Below, piece by piece: positions 9,788 through 18,342 of a DNA stretch of 64,000 bases; position 1 is the first letter of the stretch, and each line of letters opens with the position of its first letter. A program made the translations under genes and the position numbers. The DNA is taken from the NCBI RefSeq assembly GCF_900120295.1, contig NZ_LT635470.1:868001-932000 (forward strand), given 5' to 3'. This DNA comes from Blautia sp. Marseille-P3201T (GTDB taxonomy: Bacteria > Bacillota > Clostridia > Lachnospirales > Lachnospiraceae). A model generated the notes under the pieces. It did no database searches and was not told where the DNA came from. It was given only the letters and a program-made list of their open reading frames with translations.

Positions 9788-9848
9788 GGGAAATCTCGTC
9801 CTATAAAGCAAAAACGCCCCGCAAGGATCACATTGCGGCAAATTTCCC
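9788..9848 (+). other. Nested hairpin in the leader of the PHP gene
   Basis: An outer inverted repeat GGGAAAT/ATTTCCC (9788-9794, 9842-9848) encloses an inner one CCGCAA/TTGCGG (9819-9824, 9833-9838). It lies after the tRNA terminator and 34 nt before the PHP start codon. The inner arms resemble the hairpin of the intergenic element at 10736-10846. No riboswitch class was recognised. Confidence 0.5.
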
Positions 9849-9881
9849 GTACTATTTTCATTACACCGAAAGGAGTTTCTT

Positions 9882-10718
9882 ATGAAAAAATATATTGATC
9901 TGCATGTCCATTCCACTGTTTCAGATGGTACTCTTTCACCATCCGAATTAGTTCACTATGCACTCAGCAAAAATCTAGCTGCTTTTGCCCTTACTGACCA
10001 TGATACAACAGCCGGCTTAGAAGAAGCATTTGAAGCAGCTTCAGGAACTGCTTTAGAAATTATTCCCGGTATCGAACTGTCTACTACATGGAATTCCACC
10101 GATGTTCATATTGTGGGTCTGGATATTGACTGGAAAAATATATATTTTCAAAAAACCCTTTCTGAATTCCAGACTTCAAGAGAATTGCGTAATAAAAAAA
10201 TGATGTCGCTTCTTCAGAACGAAGGCATCTGCATAACACCCCAACTCATGGAAGCAGATTTTCCGGACAGCGTCTGGACTCGCGCTCATTTTGCACGTTT
10301 TCTTCTTGATCATAAATATGTAGGGTCCATGAAAGAAGCTTTTGACCGCTACTTGGGAAATCACGCCAAATGTTATGTCCCCAGAGAAAAGGTCACTCCT
10401 TTTCAGGCAATTCAGCTTATTCATGAGGGTGGAGGAAAAGCGATTTTTGCCCATCCCATCCTCACAAAACTATCAAAAGCTAGATTGGAAAGTTTAGTCA
10501 ACGAATTATCAAAAAATGGTTTAGACGGCATAGAAACTTTATACGTTTCTTATACTCCTTCTGATGAATTATTCACGAAACAACTGGCAAAACGTTACGG
10601 ATTAAAACAATCCGGCGGCAGTGATTTTCATGGAAGTAACAAGCCCCATATTGATTTAGGATGTGGAAAAGGCAATTTAAAAATTCCTTATGAATTCCTT
10701 GAACAGTTAAGAAAATAA
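9882..10718 (+). CDS. PHP-domain metal phosphoesterase (RNase AM / TrpH-like)
   Basis: A 278-residue PHP-domain protein. The metal ligands are visible: DLHVHSTVSDG at the N-terminus, LTDHDTTAG near residue 45, PGIELS near 67, FAHPIL near 190 and SGGSDFHG near 250. Relatives hydrolyse 3',5'-nucleotide bisphosphates or degrade RNA 5' ends; the exact substrate cannot be read here. ATG 9882 has AAAGGAG upstream. It stands alone on the plus strand, convergent with the next gene, and ends before a strong bidirectional terminator. Confidence 0.88.
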   Translation: MKKYIDLHVHSTVSDGTLSPSELVHYALSKNLAAFALTDHDTTAGLEEAFEAASGTALEIIPGIELSTTWNSTDVHIVGLDIDWKNIYFQKTLSEFQTSRELRNKKMMSLLQNEGICITPQLMEADFPDSVWTRAHFARFLLDHKYVGSMKEAFDRYLGNHAKCYVPREKVTPFQAIQLIHEGGGKAIFAHPILTKLSKARLESLVNELSKNGLDGIETLYVSYTPSDELFTKQLAKRYGLKQSGGSDFHGSNKPHIDLGCGKGNLKIPYEFLEQLRK

Positions 10719-10735
10719 TCTACACACCAAAAAAA

Positions 10736-10846
10736 ATTGTACAATAGCACAATCTCCGTGCGCGGTCCACAAGATAATTTCATTTCCGCAAGCTGCGCAT
10801 CCTTGCGGAGCATTTATTATTTCATAAGGCGCAATTTCCTATAAAA
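10736..10846. repeat. Structured intergenic element, copy A
   Basis: This 111-bp stretch aligns with copy B at 14899-15007. The first 29 bp match at 24 positions and all five differences are transitions. Shared blocks include AATCTCCG, GATAATTTCATTT and ATTTCCTATAAA. An internal 8-bp hairpin TCCGCAAG/CTTGCGGA (10785-10809) sits where copy B has a different hairpin. A long terminator hairpin follows 5 nt later. Function unknown. Confidence 0.65.
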
Positions 10847-10850
10847 TAAT

Positions 10851-10907
10851 AAAAGATGTAGCATCAAACATAATTAAAACCATTTGATGCCACATCTTTT
10901 ATTTTTT
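10851..10907. terminator. Bidirectional terminator between PHP and wall-binding protein genes
   Basis: An 18-bp stem with one mismatch (arms 10851-10868 and 10883-10900), A-rich on one flank and T-rich on the other. It can end both converging genes. Confidence 0.85.
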
Positions 10908-10919
10908 ATAAATTCTATT

Positions 10920-13274
10920 CTAGGCTACCCAGAGTCCATTTTCATCTACATAATATTTACCATTCTGAACCCATTCCGACACAGCCATACTTCCATCCGA
11001 TTTTAAATAATAATTTCCTACCCATACATCAGATGCCATAGCTCCATCGCTATACAGGTAATACCAGTCCCCTCCTACCTTCTGCCATCCTGTTAGCATC
11101 CAGCCTGACGCATCGAAGTAATACCACTTACCATTTATTCTCTCCCAATTGGATGTTGTATAACTTCCATCGCTATGACGATACCACCATCTATTTCCCG
11201 ATAATATCCATTTTTCTTTTTGCATTTCTGGTTTCCATCTACCAGATGCATCTACATAGTAGTTTCCTATCCAAGTATTTTCTGCCATAGCTCCATCACT
11301 ATACAAATAATACCAGTCCCCTCCTACCTTCTGCCATCCTGTTAGCATCCAGCCTGACGCATCAAAGTAATACCACTTACCATTTATTCTCTCCCAATTG
11401 GATGTTGTATAACTTCCATCGCTATGACGATACCACCATCTATTTCCCGATAATATCCATTTTTCTTTTTGCATTTCTGGTTTCCATCTACCAGATGCAT
11501 CTACATAGTAGTTTCCTATCCAAGTATTTTCTGCCATAGCTCCATCACTATACAAATAATACCAGTCCCCTCCTACCTTCTGCCATCCTGTTAGCATCCA
11601 GCCTGACGCATCGAAGTAATACCACTTACCATTTATTCTCTCCCAATTGGATGTTGTATAACTTCCATCACTATGGCGATACCACCATCTATCCCCTGAT
11701 AACATCCACTGATCTTTTAATACTTCAGGTCTCCATACACCAGTTTCATCTACATAGTAATCGCCTATCCAAGTATTCGTTACCATGGCCGCATCTTCAT
11801 TAAAATAATACCATTTTCCGTCGATTTGTTTCCAATCAGTAGCCGCATTCCCTTCTTCATCTAAATAATAAGTTGCCCCGTACAGATTTAGCCAGCTATT
11901 TTTCTGAAACTCTTTACTTGTAAGCCAATATTTCCACTTCCCATCAACTTTTACCCATCGATTTTCTTTTTCAACCGCCCCTTTTTTATCAAAACAATAT
12001 ACTTTTCCTTCAATCTCATGTACACTTTGATCTGTAAAAGTTCTTCCATTCTCATCAAAATAATACTGACTATCACCAATTTCCATCCATTCCGGTGACA
12101 TTTTTGTATACTGCGTTTTAACACCTGACTCATGAAATTCTGCAACTACTGCTGCCGAATTTGTAACTGTGGCATATACCTTTGCATTCGGAAGACAGTC
12201 TCTTTCTCTCTCACTAAAAGAATGTTCATATCCTGTTATTACTACCTCTTTAGGATTTAAAGAAGTCAAGAAATATGTAGTATTATTGTAATCAATGGAA
12301 TGATGAGCCATTTTCATTAAATCAATGCTAATTCTTTTCCCGGTATTTATCTGTGATTCATCAATCTCTTTCAAGACTCCTGTATCTTTTATCACACGAT
12401 TTTCAGGAAGATCCAGAGCGGTTCCATTTACCGCCCTATAATTTTTATCTATATACTCTTTTTCTAACTCAATCTCTATACTCTCTTCTGGCTGATACTG
12501 TGGCAAATCTCCCAATTCCTCAATTAGCTGATTTGCAATTTTACCTGTATCTCCCTCTGCGGGATTTACATCCGCCGTTAAAAGTGCCGTTCTCCCGAAC
12601 GCCGTAACCTTTGTCACAATGCAATTTTCATTTTCATCTACAACAGGAATTATCTGTCCATTTTCATCCCTTCTGCGCTCAAGGTTTAATAAATCTATGG
12701 ACATATCACCCAAAGTAAAAGAGCGATACTCCGCATTCTCTTCTAAATCTAAATCTTTAATAATCTCTGTCCCGTTTCTCTTAGCCGCTTCTATAATATC
12801 ATCGTACACATACTGATTATCCCATAAATGCGAGTCATTTTCTTTTATAATATAAGAGTCGTCATATTGGTTAATGTATAATCTATCTGTTGGAAAAGCA
12901 TCTAAAATTTCATTCCCACTTCCTATATGATCACTGTGAGAATGCGTTGCTATATAGAATTCTAATTTTTCTACCCCTTGATTTTTCAAATAATGAATAA
13001 CCTGCTGTTCATATCCAATACCTCTTGTAATGTCATCCCTTAAAGGATATCTATTATCTGTTCCATCCGGATAATCCCAATCCTCACCTGAATCCACTAA
13101 ACCATAATGTCCATTGCTTTCCAGCAAAATAGCATCTGTGGAATTATTTAATGATATAAAATGAATTTTTGTTTCTCTTTCTGCTGCTTTTGCTGGTACT
13201 GGCATCATCCACACGGATAACGCAGCTATTCCCACCACAGCAAATCTCTTTACTTTTCTTATTCTACTTTCCAT
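10920..13274 (-). CDS. Secreted metallo-beta-lactamase-fold hydrolase with wall/choline-binding repeats
   Basis: A 784-residue exported protein. Signal peptide (1-30, cleavage after AKA), then a metallo-beta-lactamase domain with the zinc motif HSHSDH (His111, His113, Asp115, His116) and LMKMAHHSID further on. From about residue 395 to the end it is made of aromatic-rich cell-wall-binding repeats (GKWYYFDASGWM, GDWYYLYSDGAM type). The layout recalls the pneumococcal phosphocholine esterase Pce/CbpE, which joins the same fold to choline-binding repeats; ComEC-type hydrolases are another relative. ATG 13274 has GGAGGG 6 nt upstream; in-frame sequence further upstream is the tRNA-Leu gene and is not coding. 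A 249-bp DNA repeat lies inside. Confidence 0.85.
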   Translation of the reverse strand: MESRIRKVKRFAVVGIAALSVWMMPVPAKAAERETKIHFISLNNSTDAILLESNGHYGLVDSGEDWDYPDGTDNRYPLRDDITRGIGYEQQVIHYLKNQGVEKLEFYIATHSHSDHIGSGNEILDAFPTDRLYINQYDDSYIIKENDSHLWDNQYVYDDIIEAAKRNGTEIIKDLDLEENAEYRSFTLGDMSIDLLNLERRRDENGQIIPVVDENENCIVTKVTAFGRTALLTADVNPAEGDTGKIANQLIEELGDLPQYQPEESIEIELEKEYIDKNYRAVNGTALDLPENRVIKDTGVLKEIDESQINTGKRISIDLMKMAHHSIDYNNTTYFLTSLNPKEVVITGYEHSFSERERDCLPNAKVYATVTNSAAVVAEFHESGVKTQYTKMSPEWMEIGDSQYYFDENGRTFTDQSVHEIEGKVYCFDKKGAVEKENRWVKVDGKWKYWLTSKEFQKNSWLNLYGATYYLDEEGNAATDWKQIDGKWYYFNEDAAMVTNTWIGDYYVDETGVWRPEVLKDQWMLSGDRWWYRHSDGSYTTSNWERINGKWYYFDASGWMLTGWQKVGGDWYYLYSDGAMAENTWIGNYYVDASGRWKPEMQKEKWILSGNRWWYRHSDGSYTTSNWERINGKWYYFDASGWMLTGWQKVGGDWYYLYSDGAMAENTWIGNYYVDASGRWKPEMQKEKWILSGNRWWYRHSDGSYTTSNWERINGKWYYFDASGWMLTGWQKVGGDWYYLYSDGAMASDVWVGNYYLKSDGSMAVSEWVQNGKYYVDENGLWVA
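11041..11787 (-). repeat. Three tandem 249-bp repeats inside the wall-binding gene
   Basis: Units begin at 11041, 11290 and 11539, exactly 249 bp (83 codons) apart. The first two differ at only about four positions; the third matches for about 140 bp, then diverges. This indicates recent duplication and possible copy-number variation. Confidence 0.92.
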
Positions 13275-13306
13275 AAGTTCCCTCCAACTATTTTTGAGCA
13301 TATACC

Positions 13307-13337
13307 AAAAAAGCACCGAAACCATCGGTGCTTTTTT
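13307..13337 (-). terminator. Terminator after tRNA-Leu
   Basis: A 12-bp stem (AAAAAAGCACCG / CGGTGCTTTTTT) with T-rich ends, directly downstream of the tRNA on the minus strand and upstream of the next gene. Confidence 0.85.
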
Positions 13338-13339
13338 CA

Positions 13340-13422
13340 TGCCGGCAGCGGGACTTGAACCCGCACGTGGTTGCCCACAACAGATTTTGAGTCTGCCTCG
13401 TCTGCCATTCCGACACGCCGGC
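13340..13422 (-). tRNA. tRNA-Leu (anticodon CAA)
   Basis: A class II tRNA with a long variable arm. Acceptor GCCGGCG pairs with TGCCGGC (closing G-U), and the discriminator is A. Anticodon stem GCAGA/TCTGT encloses CTCAAAA, anticodon CAA, reading TTG. T arm is GCGGG-TTCAAGT-CCCGC. CCA is not encoded. Confidence 0.95.
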
Positions 13423-13444
13423 ATTTCCTTACGGAACATAAAAT

Positions 13445-13473
13445 ATGTTATCACAAAAAAAAGAGAATTGCAA
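13445..13473 (-). promoter_or_regulatory. Probable promoter of tRNA-Leu
   Basis: TTGCAA (13468-13473) and TAACAT (13445-13450) on the minus strand, 17-bp spacer. Confidence 0.55.
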
Positions 13474-13521
13474 GCTTTTTTTGAAAATAATGTAAAAAAC
13501 CTACAATTCCCTATTTTTATC

Positions 13522-14805
13522 CTATTTTTTTTGATTTTCTACTAATTTCTCATAAAAATCAAAGCAATCAAACGTAGCAAAGTAATCTGCCGGTTTTTCT
13601 GCACGACGTATCAGCTGAACACTTCCATCTTCCTTTAAAAGCAATTCTGCTGACTTTAATTTTCCATTATAATTGTACCCCATGGCAAACCCATGTGCAC
13701 CTGTATCATGAATCACCAGAATATCCCCTTTTTGAATTTCAGGAAGCATTCTATCCACGGCAAATTTATCATTATTTTCACACAAAGAACCAGTTACATC
13801 GTATTTATGGTCCAATGGCAGGTCTTCTTTTCCCATTACCGTAATATGATGATACGCTCCATACATAGCAGGACGCATAAGATTTACTGCGCAGGCATCT
13901 AAACCAATGTAGTCTTTATATGTATGTTTCTCATGAATTGCCTTTGTAACAAGACAGCCATAAGGTCCCATCATAAATCGTCCCAATTCGGAATAAATAG
14001 CAACATCACCCATGCCTGCCGGAACTAAAACTTCATCAAACACACGATGTACACCTTCACCTATAATTCGAATATCATTCGGTTCCTCATCTGGTGTATA
14101 AGGAACACCGATACCGCCTGAAAGATTAATAAAATATATTTTTGCCCCTGTTTCTTTCTGAAGTTTCACAGCCAATTCAAAAAGCTGTTTTGCCAACATT
14201 GGATAATATTCATTGGTAACTGTATTGCTTGCTAAAAAAGCGTGAATTCCGAATTCTTTAGCACCCTTTTCTTTCAAAATACGAAAAGCCTCAAAAATTT
14301 GCTCCTCCGTCATCCCATATTTTGCATCACCAGGATTATCCATAATTCCATTACACACTTCAAAAACCCCGCCGGGATTAAAACGACAACTAATTCTTTC
14401 AGGTATTTTTCCAATTGCTTTTTCTAAAAACTCAATATGAGTAATATCATCCAAATTAATTGTAGCTCCTAATTGAGCTGCATATTGAAAATCCTCTGCC
14501 GGTGTGTCATTAGAAGAAAACATAATGTCCTCTCCCACACAGCCAATGGCTTCTGACAACATCAATTCCGTGTAAGAAGAACAATCACAGCCAAAACCAT
14601 ATTCTCTTAAAAGGTTAATTAAAAATGGATTGGCATTTGCTTTTACCGCAAAATATTCTTTAAATCCTTTGTTCCATGAAAAAGCTTCTTTCATGGCTTT
14701 TGCATTTTCTCGAATTCCTTTTTCATCATAAAGATGAAATGGAGTTGGGTATATTTTTATAATTTCTTCAAGCTGTTCCTTTGTAACAAATGTCTTTTTC
14801 TCCAT
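13522..14805 (-). CDS. lysA: Diaminopimelate decarboxylase
   Basis: PLP-dependent fold-III decarboxylase that makes L-lysine from meso-diaminopimelate. The cofactor lysine lies in EYFAVKANANP (about residue 50), the HxxS/G-rich phosphate site reads INLSGGIGVPY, and the C-terminal barrel has LCENNDKFAVDR. Length 427 fits LysA; carboxynorspermidine decarboxylase is a more distant alternative. ATG 14805 has AAAGGAGC 8 nt upstream, whereas a longer in-frame start would extend into the promoter. It is monocistronic, with its own promoter at 14861-14889. Confidence 0.87.
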   Translation of the reverse strand: MEKKTFVTKEQLEEIIKIYPTPFHLYDEKGIRENAKAMKEAFSWNKGFKEYFAVKANANPFLINLLREYGFGCDCSSYTELMLSEAIGCVGEDIMFSSNDTPAEDFQYAAQLGATINLDDITHIEFLEKAIGKIPERISCRFNPGGVFEVCNGIMDNPGDAKYGMTEEQIFEAFRILKEKGAKEFGIHAFLASNTVTNEYYPMLAKQLFELAVKLQKETGAKIYFINLSGGIGVPYTPDEEPNDIRIIGEGVHRVFDEVLVPAGMGDVAIYSELGRFMMGPYGCLVTKAIHEKHTYKDYIGLDACAVNLMRPAMYGAYHHITVMGKEDLPLDHKYDVTGSLCENNDKFAVDRMLPEIQKGDILVIHDTGAHGFAMGYNYNGKLKSAELLLKEDGSVQLIRRAEKPADYFATFDCFDFYEKLVENQKK

Positions 14806-14860
14806 TCTTTTCGCTCCTTTGTAACTCTCTGATTTTCGCCTTACATAAACGAATACCTTC

Positions 14861-14889
14861 ATTATACGGAAATACCACTTGCTTTTCAA
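14861..14889 (-). promoter_or_regulatory. Promoter of lysA
   Basis: TTGAAA (14884-14889) and TATAAT (14861-14866) on the minus strand with a 17-bp spacer. It lies between lysA and intergenic element B, so that element is not in the lysA transcript from this promoter. Confidence 0.75.
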
Positions 14890-14898
14890 GTAAAAAAG

Positions 14899-15007
14899 AT
14901 TGTGCAACAACATAATCTCCGCGCGCGAGCGGTTCACAAAGTGATAATTTCATTTCTGCTTGCAGAATTCTCCTCCCGGATTGGGTTGCTTCAGATTTCC
15001 TATAAAG
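14899..15007. repeat. Structured intergenic element, copy B
   Basis: 109 bp related to copy A at 10736-10846. Its internal hairpin TTCTGC/GCAGAA (14954-14967) sits at the position of the different hairpin in copy A, suggesting conserved folding. As in copy A, a long hairpin with T runs follows a few nucleotides later on the plus strand. Confidence 0.65.
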
Positions 15008-15014
15008 TTAAAAA

Positions 15015-15066
15015 ACAGCTATTGCACTAAGCATATCTATCCAATAATGCTTAACGCAATAACTGT
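15015..15066 (-). terminator. Terminator of pyk
   Basis: Imperfect 22-bp inverted repeat (arms 15015-15036 and 15044-15066) followed on the minus strand by TTTTTT. It begins 8 nt after the pyk stop codon. Confidence 0.8.
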
Positions 15067-15074
15067 AATTTTTT

Positions 15075-16511
15075 TTAAATCACTTCCATAACATGAAGCA
15101 TGTTTGTAACATTCGCTTCTGCCTTACTGCTGTTTGTAGCCGGATCCCCTGCTGTCACAACAACCATCTGGTCTTTTTTCACCAGTTTTTTCTCCTTCAA
15201 AGTTTCCATGGCATTTAAAATAACATTTTCTGCCGTATCTCTTTGATATCCTTTTAATGGTGTAACTCCCCAATAAAGCTGCATTTTACGCTCTACTCTT
15301 TCATTAGGAGTAATGGCATAAATCGGCATCACCGGACGAAAACTGGAAATCAAACGGGCTGTCTTTCCCGACATCGTTGGTGTCACAATACAATCCGCTT
15401 CAATATTTCTGGCTGTACGAACAGAAGCAATTCCAATCGCACAGGATACTTTTGTTTTCTTATACATGGTTCTGTGCATAATATACTGATCATAATTGAC
15501 ATACTGCTCTGTATTTTCTGCAATTTCATTCATCATTTTCAAAGCTTCCACAGGGTATTTTCCTGCTGCTGTTTCACCGGACAGCATAATGGCATCTGTT
15601 CCATCATAAATAGCATTTGCCACATCTGTCACCTCTGCACGAGTAGGACGTGGATTACGAATCATAGAATCCAGCATCTGTGTAGCCGTAATAACCGGAA
15701 TATAATTAGCATTACATTTATGAATAATCATCTTCTGAATATGAGGAACTTGAGGCGCAGGAATTTCCACTCCCAAATCACCTCTGGCTACCATAATGCC
15801 ATCTGCCACCTCGATGATTTCATCAATATTTTCCAAGCCTTCTGCGTTCTCAATTTTTGCGATAATCGCAATATCTTCTGCATGATGTTCTTCCAGAATT
15901 TTGCGAATTTCTTTTACGCCCTCTGCATTTCTAATAAAAGAAGCTGCAATAAAATCTATTTTTTGTTCAATTCCAAAAATAATATCTGCTTTGTCTTTTT
16001 CTGTAACAACAGGTAACTGCACTTTTACATTTGGAACATTAATTCCTTTCTTTTCTCCCAGTTCTCCCCCGTTTACAACACGACAATGAATGGCATCTTC
16101 TGTGACTTCCTTTACCTCCAGTTCAATCAAACCATCATCAATTAAAATTCTATTTCCCTGCTTCACATCTTCTGTAAGACCAGTATAAGTAATAGAGCAG
16201 CCGGAAGCATTGCCCACAATTTCTTTTGTATATAAAGTAAAGTCTGCTCCCTCTGATAGTGTTACTTTTTTTCCATTTTCCAAAATACCGGTGCGAATTT
16301 CAGGTCCTTTTGTGTCAAGAAGAATGGCAACCGGTTTTCCCTGTTCTTCTCTGACACGCTTTAATAAATCCATACGATTGCGTTGTTCTTCGTAATCACC
16401 ATGAGAAAAGTTAAAACGGGCTACATTCATCCCATTTTTTACCAAAGCCTCCATAATGTCCTTGTTATCCGTATTTGGCCCCATGGTGCAAACGATTTTT
16501 GTTCTACGCAT
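15075..16511 (-). CDS. pyk: Pyruvate kinase
   Basis: Final glycolytic enzyme, phosphoenolpyruvate plus ADP to pyruvate plus ATP. The 478-residue protein begins RRTKIVCTMGPNTDN, contains the DTKGPEIRTG segment, the active-site IAKIENAEGLENI (catalytic Lys), MVARGDLGVE and the TRAEVTDVANA helix. The length matches the A-B-C domain form without the extra C-terminal PEP-utiliser domain found in Bacillus. ATG 16511 has AGGAGG 9 nt upstream. It is followed by a strong terminator. Confidence 0.97.
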   Translation of the reverse strand: MRRTKIVCTMGPNTDNKDIMEALVKNGMNVARFNFSHGDYEEQRNRMDLLKRVREEQGKPVAILLDTKGPEIRTGILENGKKVTLSEGADFTLYTKEIVGNASGCSITYTGLTEDVKQGNRILIDDGLIELEVKEVTEDAIHCRVVNGGELGEKKGINVPNVKVQLPVVTEKDKADIIFGIEQKIDFIAASFIRNAEGVKEIRKILEEHHAEDIAIIAKIENAEGLENIDEIIEVADGIMVARGDLGVEIPAPQVPHIQKMIIHKCNANYIPVITATQMLDSMIRNPRPTRAEVTDVANAIYDGTDAIMLSGETAAGKYPVEALKMMNEIAENTEQYVNYDQYIMHRTMYKKTKVSCAIGIASVRTARNIEADCIVTPTMSGKTARLISSFRPVMPIYAITPNERVERKMQLYWGVTPLKGYQRDTAENVILNAMETLKEKKLVKKDQMVVVTAGDPATNSSKAEANVTNMLHVMEVI

Positions 16512-16524
16512 ATCAGTAATCCTC

Positions 16525-17376
16525 CTATTTTATATGCTGATGAGTAAACAAATGGTCCTGACAGTATTCATAGTTTCCATTACACTTTGAACAGTAACGA
16601 AACTCCAAATGTTCCCCATCTTTTTCTGTTCTTCCACACACTGCACATTTATGTCTGGTTTCTCCCGGTGTCATCTGTGGATGAACCGCTTTTTTAAACT
16701 GTTGTTTTCTATGAATTTCCTGAGGAGAAATTCTTCTATAATTTCTTGTCATTAAAAAATAAATAATAAAATTCAATAAGGATGCAATAATTACAGTACG
16801 TGTGCCCCATCCACCTCTTATCATGTCATAAAGCAAATATGCTCCATCTAAAAGTGCCAGATATTTTATTTTAATCGGAAGGATCATCATAAATAAAACT
16901 TCCATATCCGGATAATTCATAGCAAAAGCAAGGAAAATAGACAAATTAATATAATAAGTAGAAAAACTCATTCCATTCATAAGCGAAAACATTTCATTTT
17001 GTCCATTGAAAAAATACAAAATAAATGCTCCAATAACTGTACAGAACATTCCTCCTAAAATATAGACATTATAACGAAATGCTCCCCAAGTCCGCTCCAA
17101 TGCTGTCCCCAGATAATAATAAAAAGACAGCATAATCAACACAAATATAATATTAGAACTGGATGGCGGTATTAAAACCCATGAAATTATTCTCCATATT
17201 TGTCCATGCATAATATGATAAGGGCTCAAAAGTAAATATTGGAAAAAGTTCCCTCCAAATGCCTGCCCGATATACACCAAAATATAACCGATGATATAAC
17301 ATCCAATCATATATTTTGTCAGATCATGTATGGCATATCTTCCATACTTTCGTTCCAGTTTGTTTAAAAAATTCAT
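16525..17376 (-). CDS. Rhomboid-like membrane protein with C-terminal zinc ribbon, probably non-catalytic
   Basis: A 283-residue protein with about six hydrophobic segments (residues 20-215) laid out like a rhomboid, including the HGQIWRIISW segment after the first helix. The serine motif GxSG is absent; the nearest reads NGMSF, so I infer a pseudo-protease. The cytosolic tail holds a zinc-finger-like module with CAVCG (about 240) and CSKCNGNYEYC (about 264). It lies 13 nt upstream of pyk and 24 nt after corA, and could be co-transcribed with both. Its job is unknown. Confidence 0.7.
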   Translation of the reverse strand: MNFLNKLERKYGRYAIHDLTKYMIGCYIIGYILVYIGQAFGGNFFQYLLLSPYHIMHGQIWRIISWVLIPPSSSNIIFVLIMLSFYYYLGTALERTWGAFRYNVYILGGMFCTVIGAFILYFFNGQNEMFSLMNGMSFSTYYINLSIFLAFAMNYPDMEVLFMMILPIKIKYLALLDGAYLLYDMIRGGWGTRTVIIASLLNFIIYFLMTRNYRRISPQEIHRKQQFKKAVHPQMTPGETRHKCAVCGRTEKDGEHLEFRYCSKCNGNYEYCQDHLFTHQHIK

Positions 17377-17400
17377 AATTTCTCCTTTAACACCTGCTTA

Positions 17401-18342
17401 TTAAAATAAATTCTTTTTGGAAAAGATAAACGCCACTATCAAACTTAAAAGCAGTGAAAGTATAATTACAATTGCAAACCCTTCCGGATGAGATGCAAAA
17501 GGCATTCCCTTGAGATTTACATTCATTCCATAAGCGCTGAAAATCATCGTAGGAATTGACATAACAATGGTAACTGTTGCTAAAAACTTCATAACAATAT
17601 TCAAATTATTAGATACAATAGATGCAAAAGCCTCTGTCATTCCACTTAAAATTCCACTGTACACATTTGCCATTTCAATAGCCTGCTTATTCTCTATAAT
17701 AACATCTTCCAACAAATCTGTATCATCAGGATACTGCTTAATGCGCTCTACTTTTAAAAGTTTTTCCAGCACCATTTCATTAGACCTCAATGATGTAGTA
17801 AAATAAACCAGAGATTTTTCCAATTCCAAAAGTTCAATCAACTCTTTATTTTTTGTTGACTCCTGAAGCTTTTCTTCTACTTCTTCACTTTTCTTATCTA
17901 TAATACGCAGATAATGCAGGAACATACTTGCATTTTTATACAAAATCTGAAGAATAAATCTGGTTTTCATATACGTATAAAAATTACGAACACGTCCGTC
18001 CATAAATCTACCCAGAACAGAAGTGTCTTCCAGACATACTGTAATAATAATTTCATCCGTTACAATAATTGATAAAGGAATGGTGCCGTACCAGTCCTTT
18101 TCTCCCCTTTCCTCCAAAATCGGAGTGTCCACAATAATCAAGGTGTAATCATCTTCTACCTCAATACGTGAACGTTCTTCCTCATCCAAAGGTGCTCTCA
18201 AATCATCTACTTCAATACGATACTTTCTCGCAACCTCAAAAATTTCTGTTGCCGTAGGATCCGTCAGGGCAAGCCAGCATCCTTCGCTGGCTTCTTCTAC
18301 CTGATGAATTTTTCCGTCAATTGTCTTAAATATTCTAATCAT
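17401..18342 (-). CDS. corA: CorA-family divalent metal (Mg/Co) transporter
   Basis: A 313-residue CorA-type channel. The N-terminal two thirds form the cytosolic alpha/beta funnel and long helix; the C-terminus has two membrane helices with the signature YGMN (in SAYGMNVNL) between them, and ends KKNLF. ATG 18342 has AGGGAGA 5 nt upstream; a start eight codons earlier lacks such a site. A 7-bp hairpin (TATCCTG/CAGGATA, 18358-18376) sits just upstream of the ribosome site, but no M-box fold was found. Confidence 0.9.
   Translation of the reverse strand: MIRIFKTIDGKIHQVEEASEGCWLALTDPTATEIFEVARKYRIEVDDLRAPLDEEERSRIEVEDDYTLIIVDTPILEERGEKDWYGTIPLSIIVTDEIIITVCLEDTSVLGRFMDGRVRNFYTYMKTRFILQILYKNASMFLHYLRIIDKKSEEVEEKLQESTKNKELIELLELEKSLVYFTTSLRSNEMVLEKLLKVERIKQYPDDTDLLEDVIIENKQAIEMANVYSGILSGMTEAFASIVSNNLNIVMKFLATVTIVMSIPTMIFSAYGMNVNLKGMPFASHPEGFAIVIILSLLLSLIVAFIFSKKNLF

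Noticed and set aside
11041-11787. CRISPR array
   Set aside because: The repeats are 249 bp, in frame and encode wall-binding units; there are no short repeats with unique spacers.
13275-13454. N-terminal extension of the wall-binding hydrolase
   Set aside because: The extension is the tRNA-Leu gene and its terminator read in frame; the ATG at 13274 has a good ribosome site and starts a signal peptide.
14899-15066. Lysine riboswitch before lysA
   Set aside because: The stretch lacks lysine-riboswitch motifs, and a good lysA promoter lies downstream of it, so it would not be in the lysA leader.
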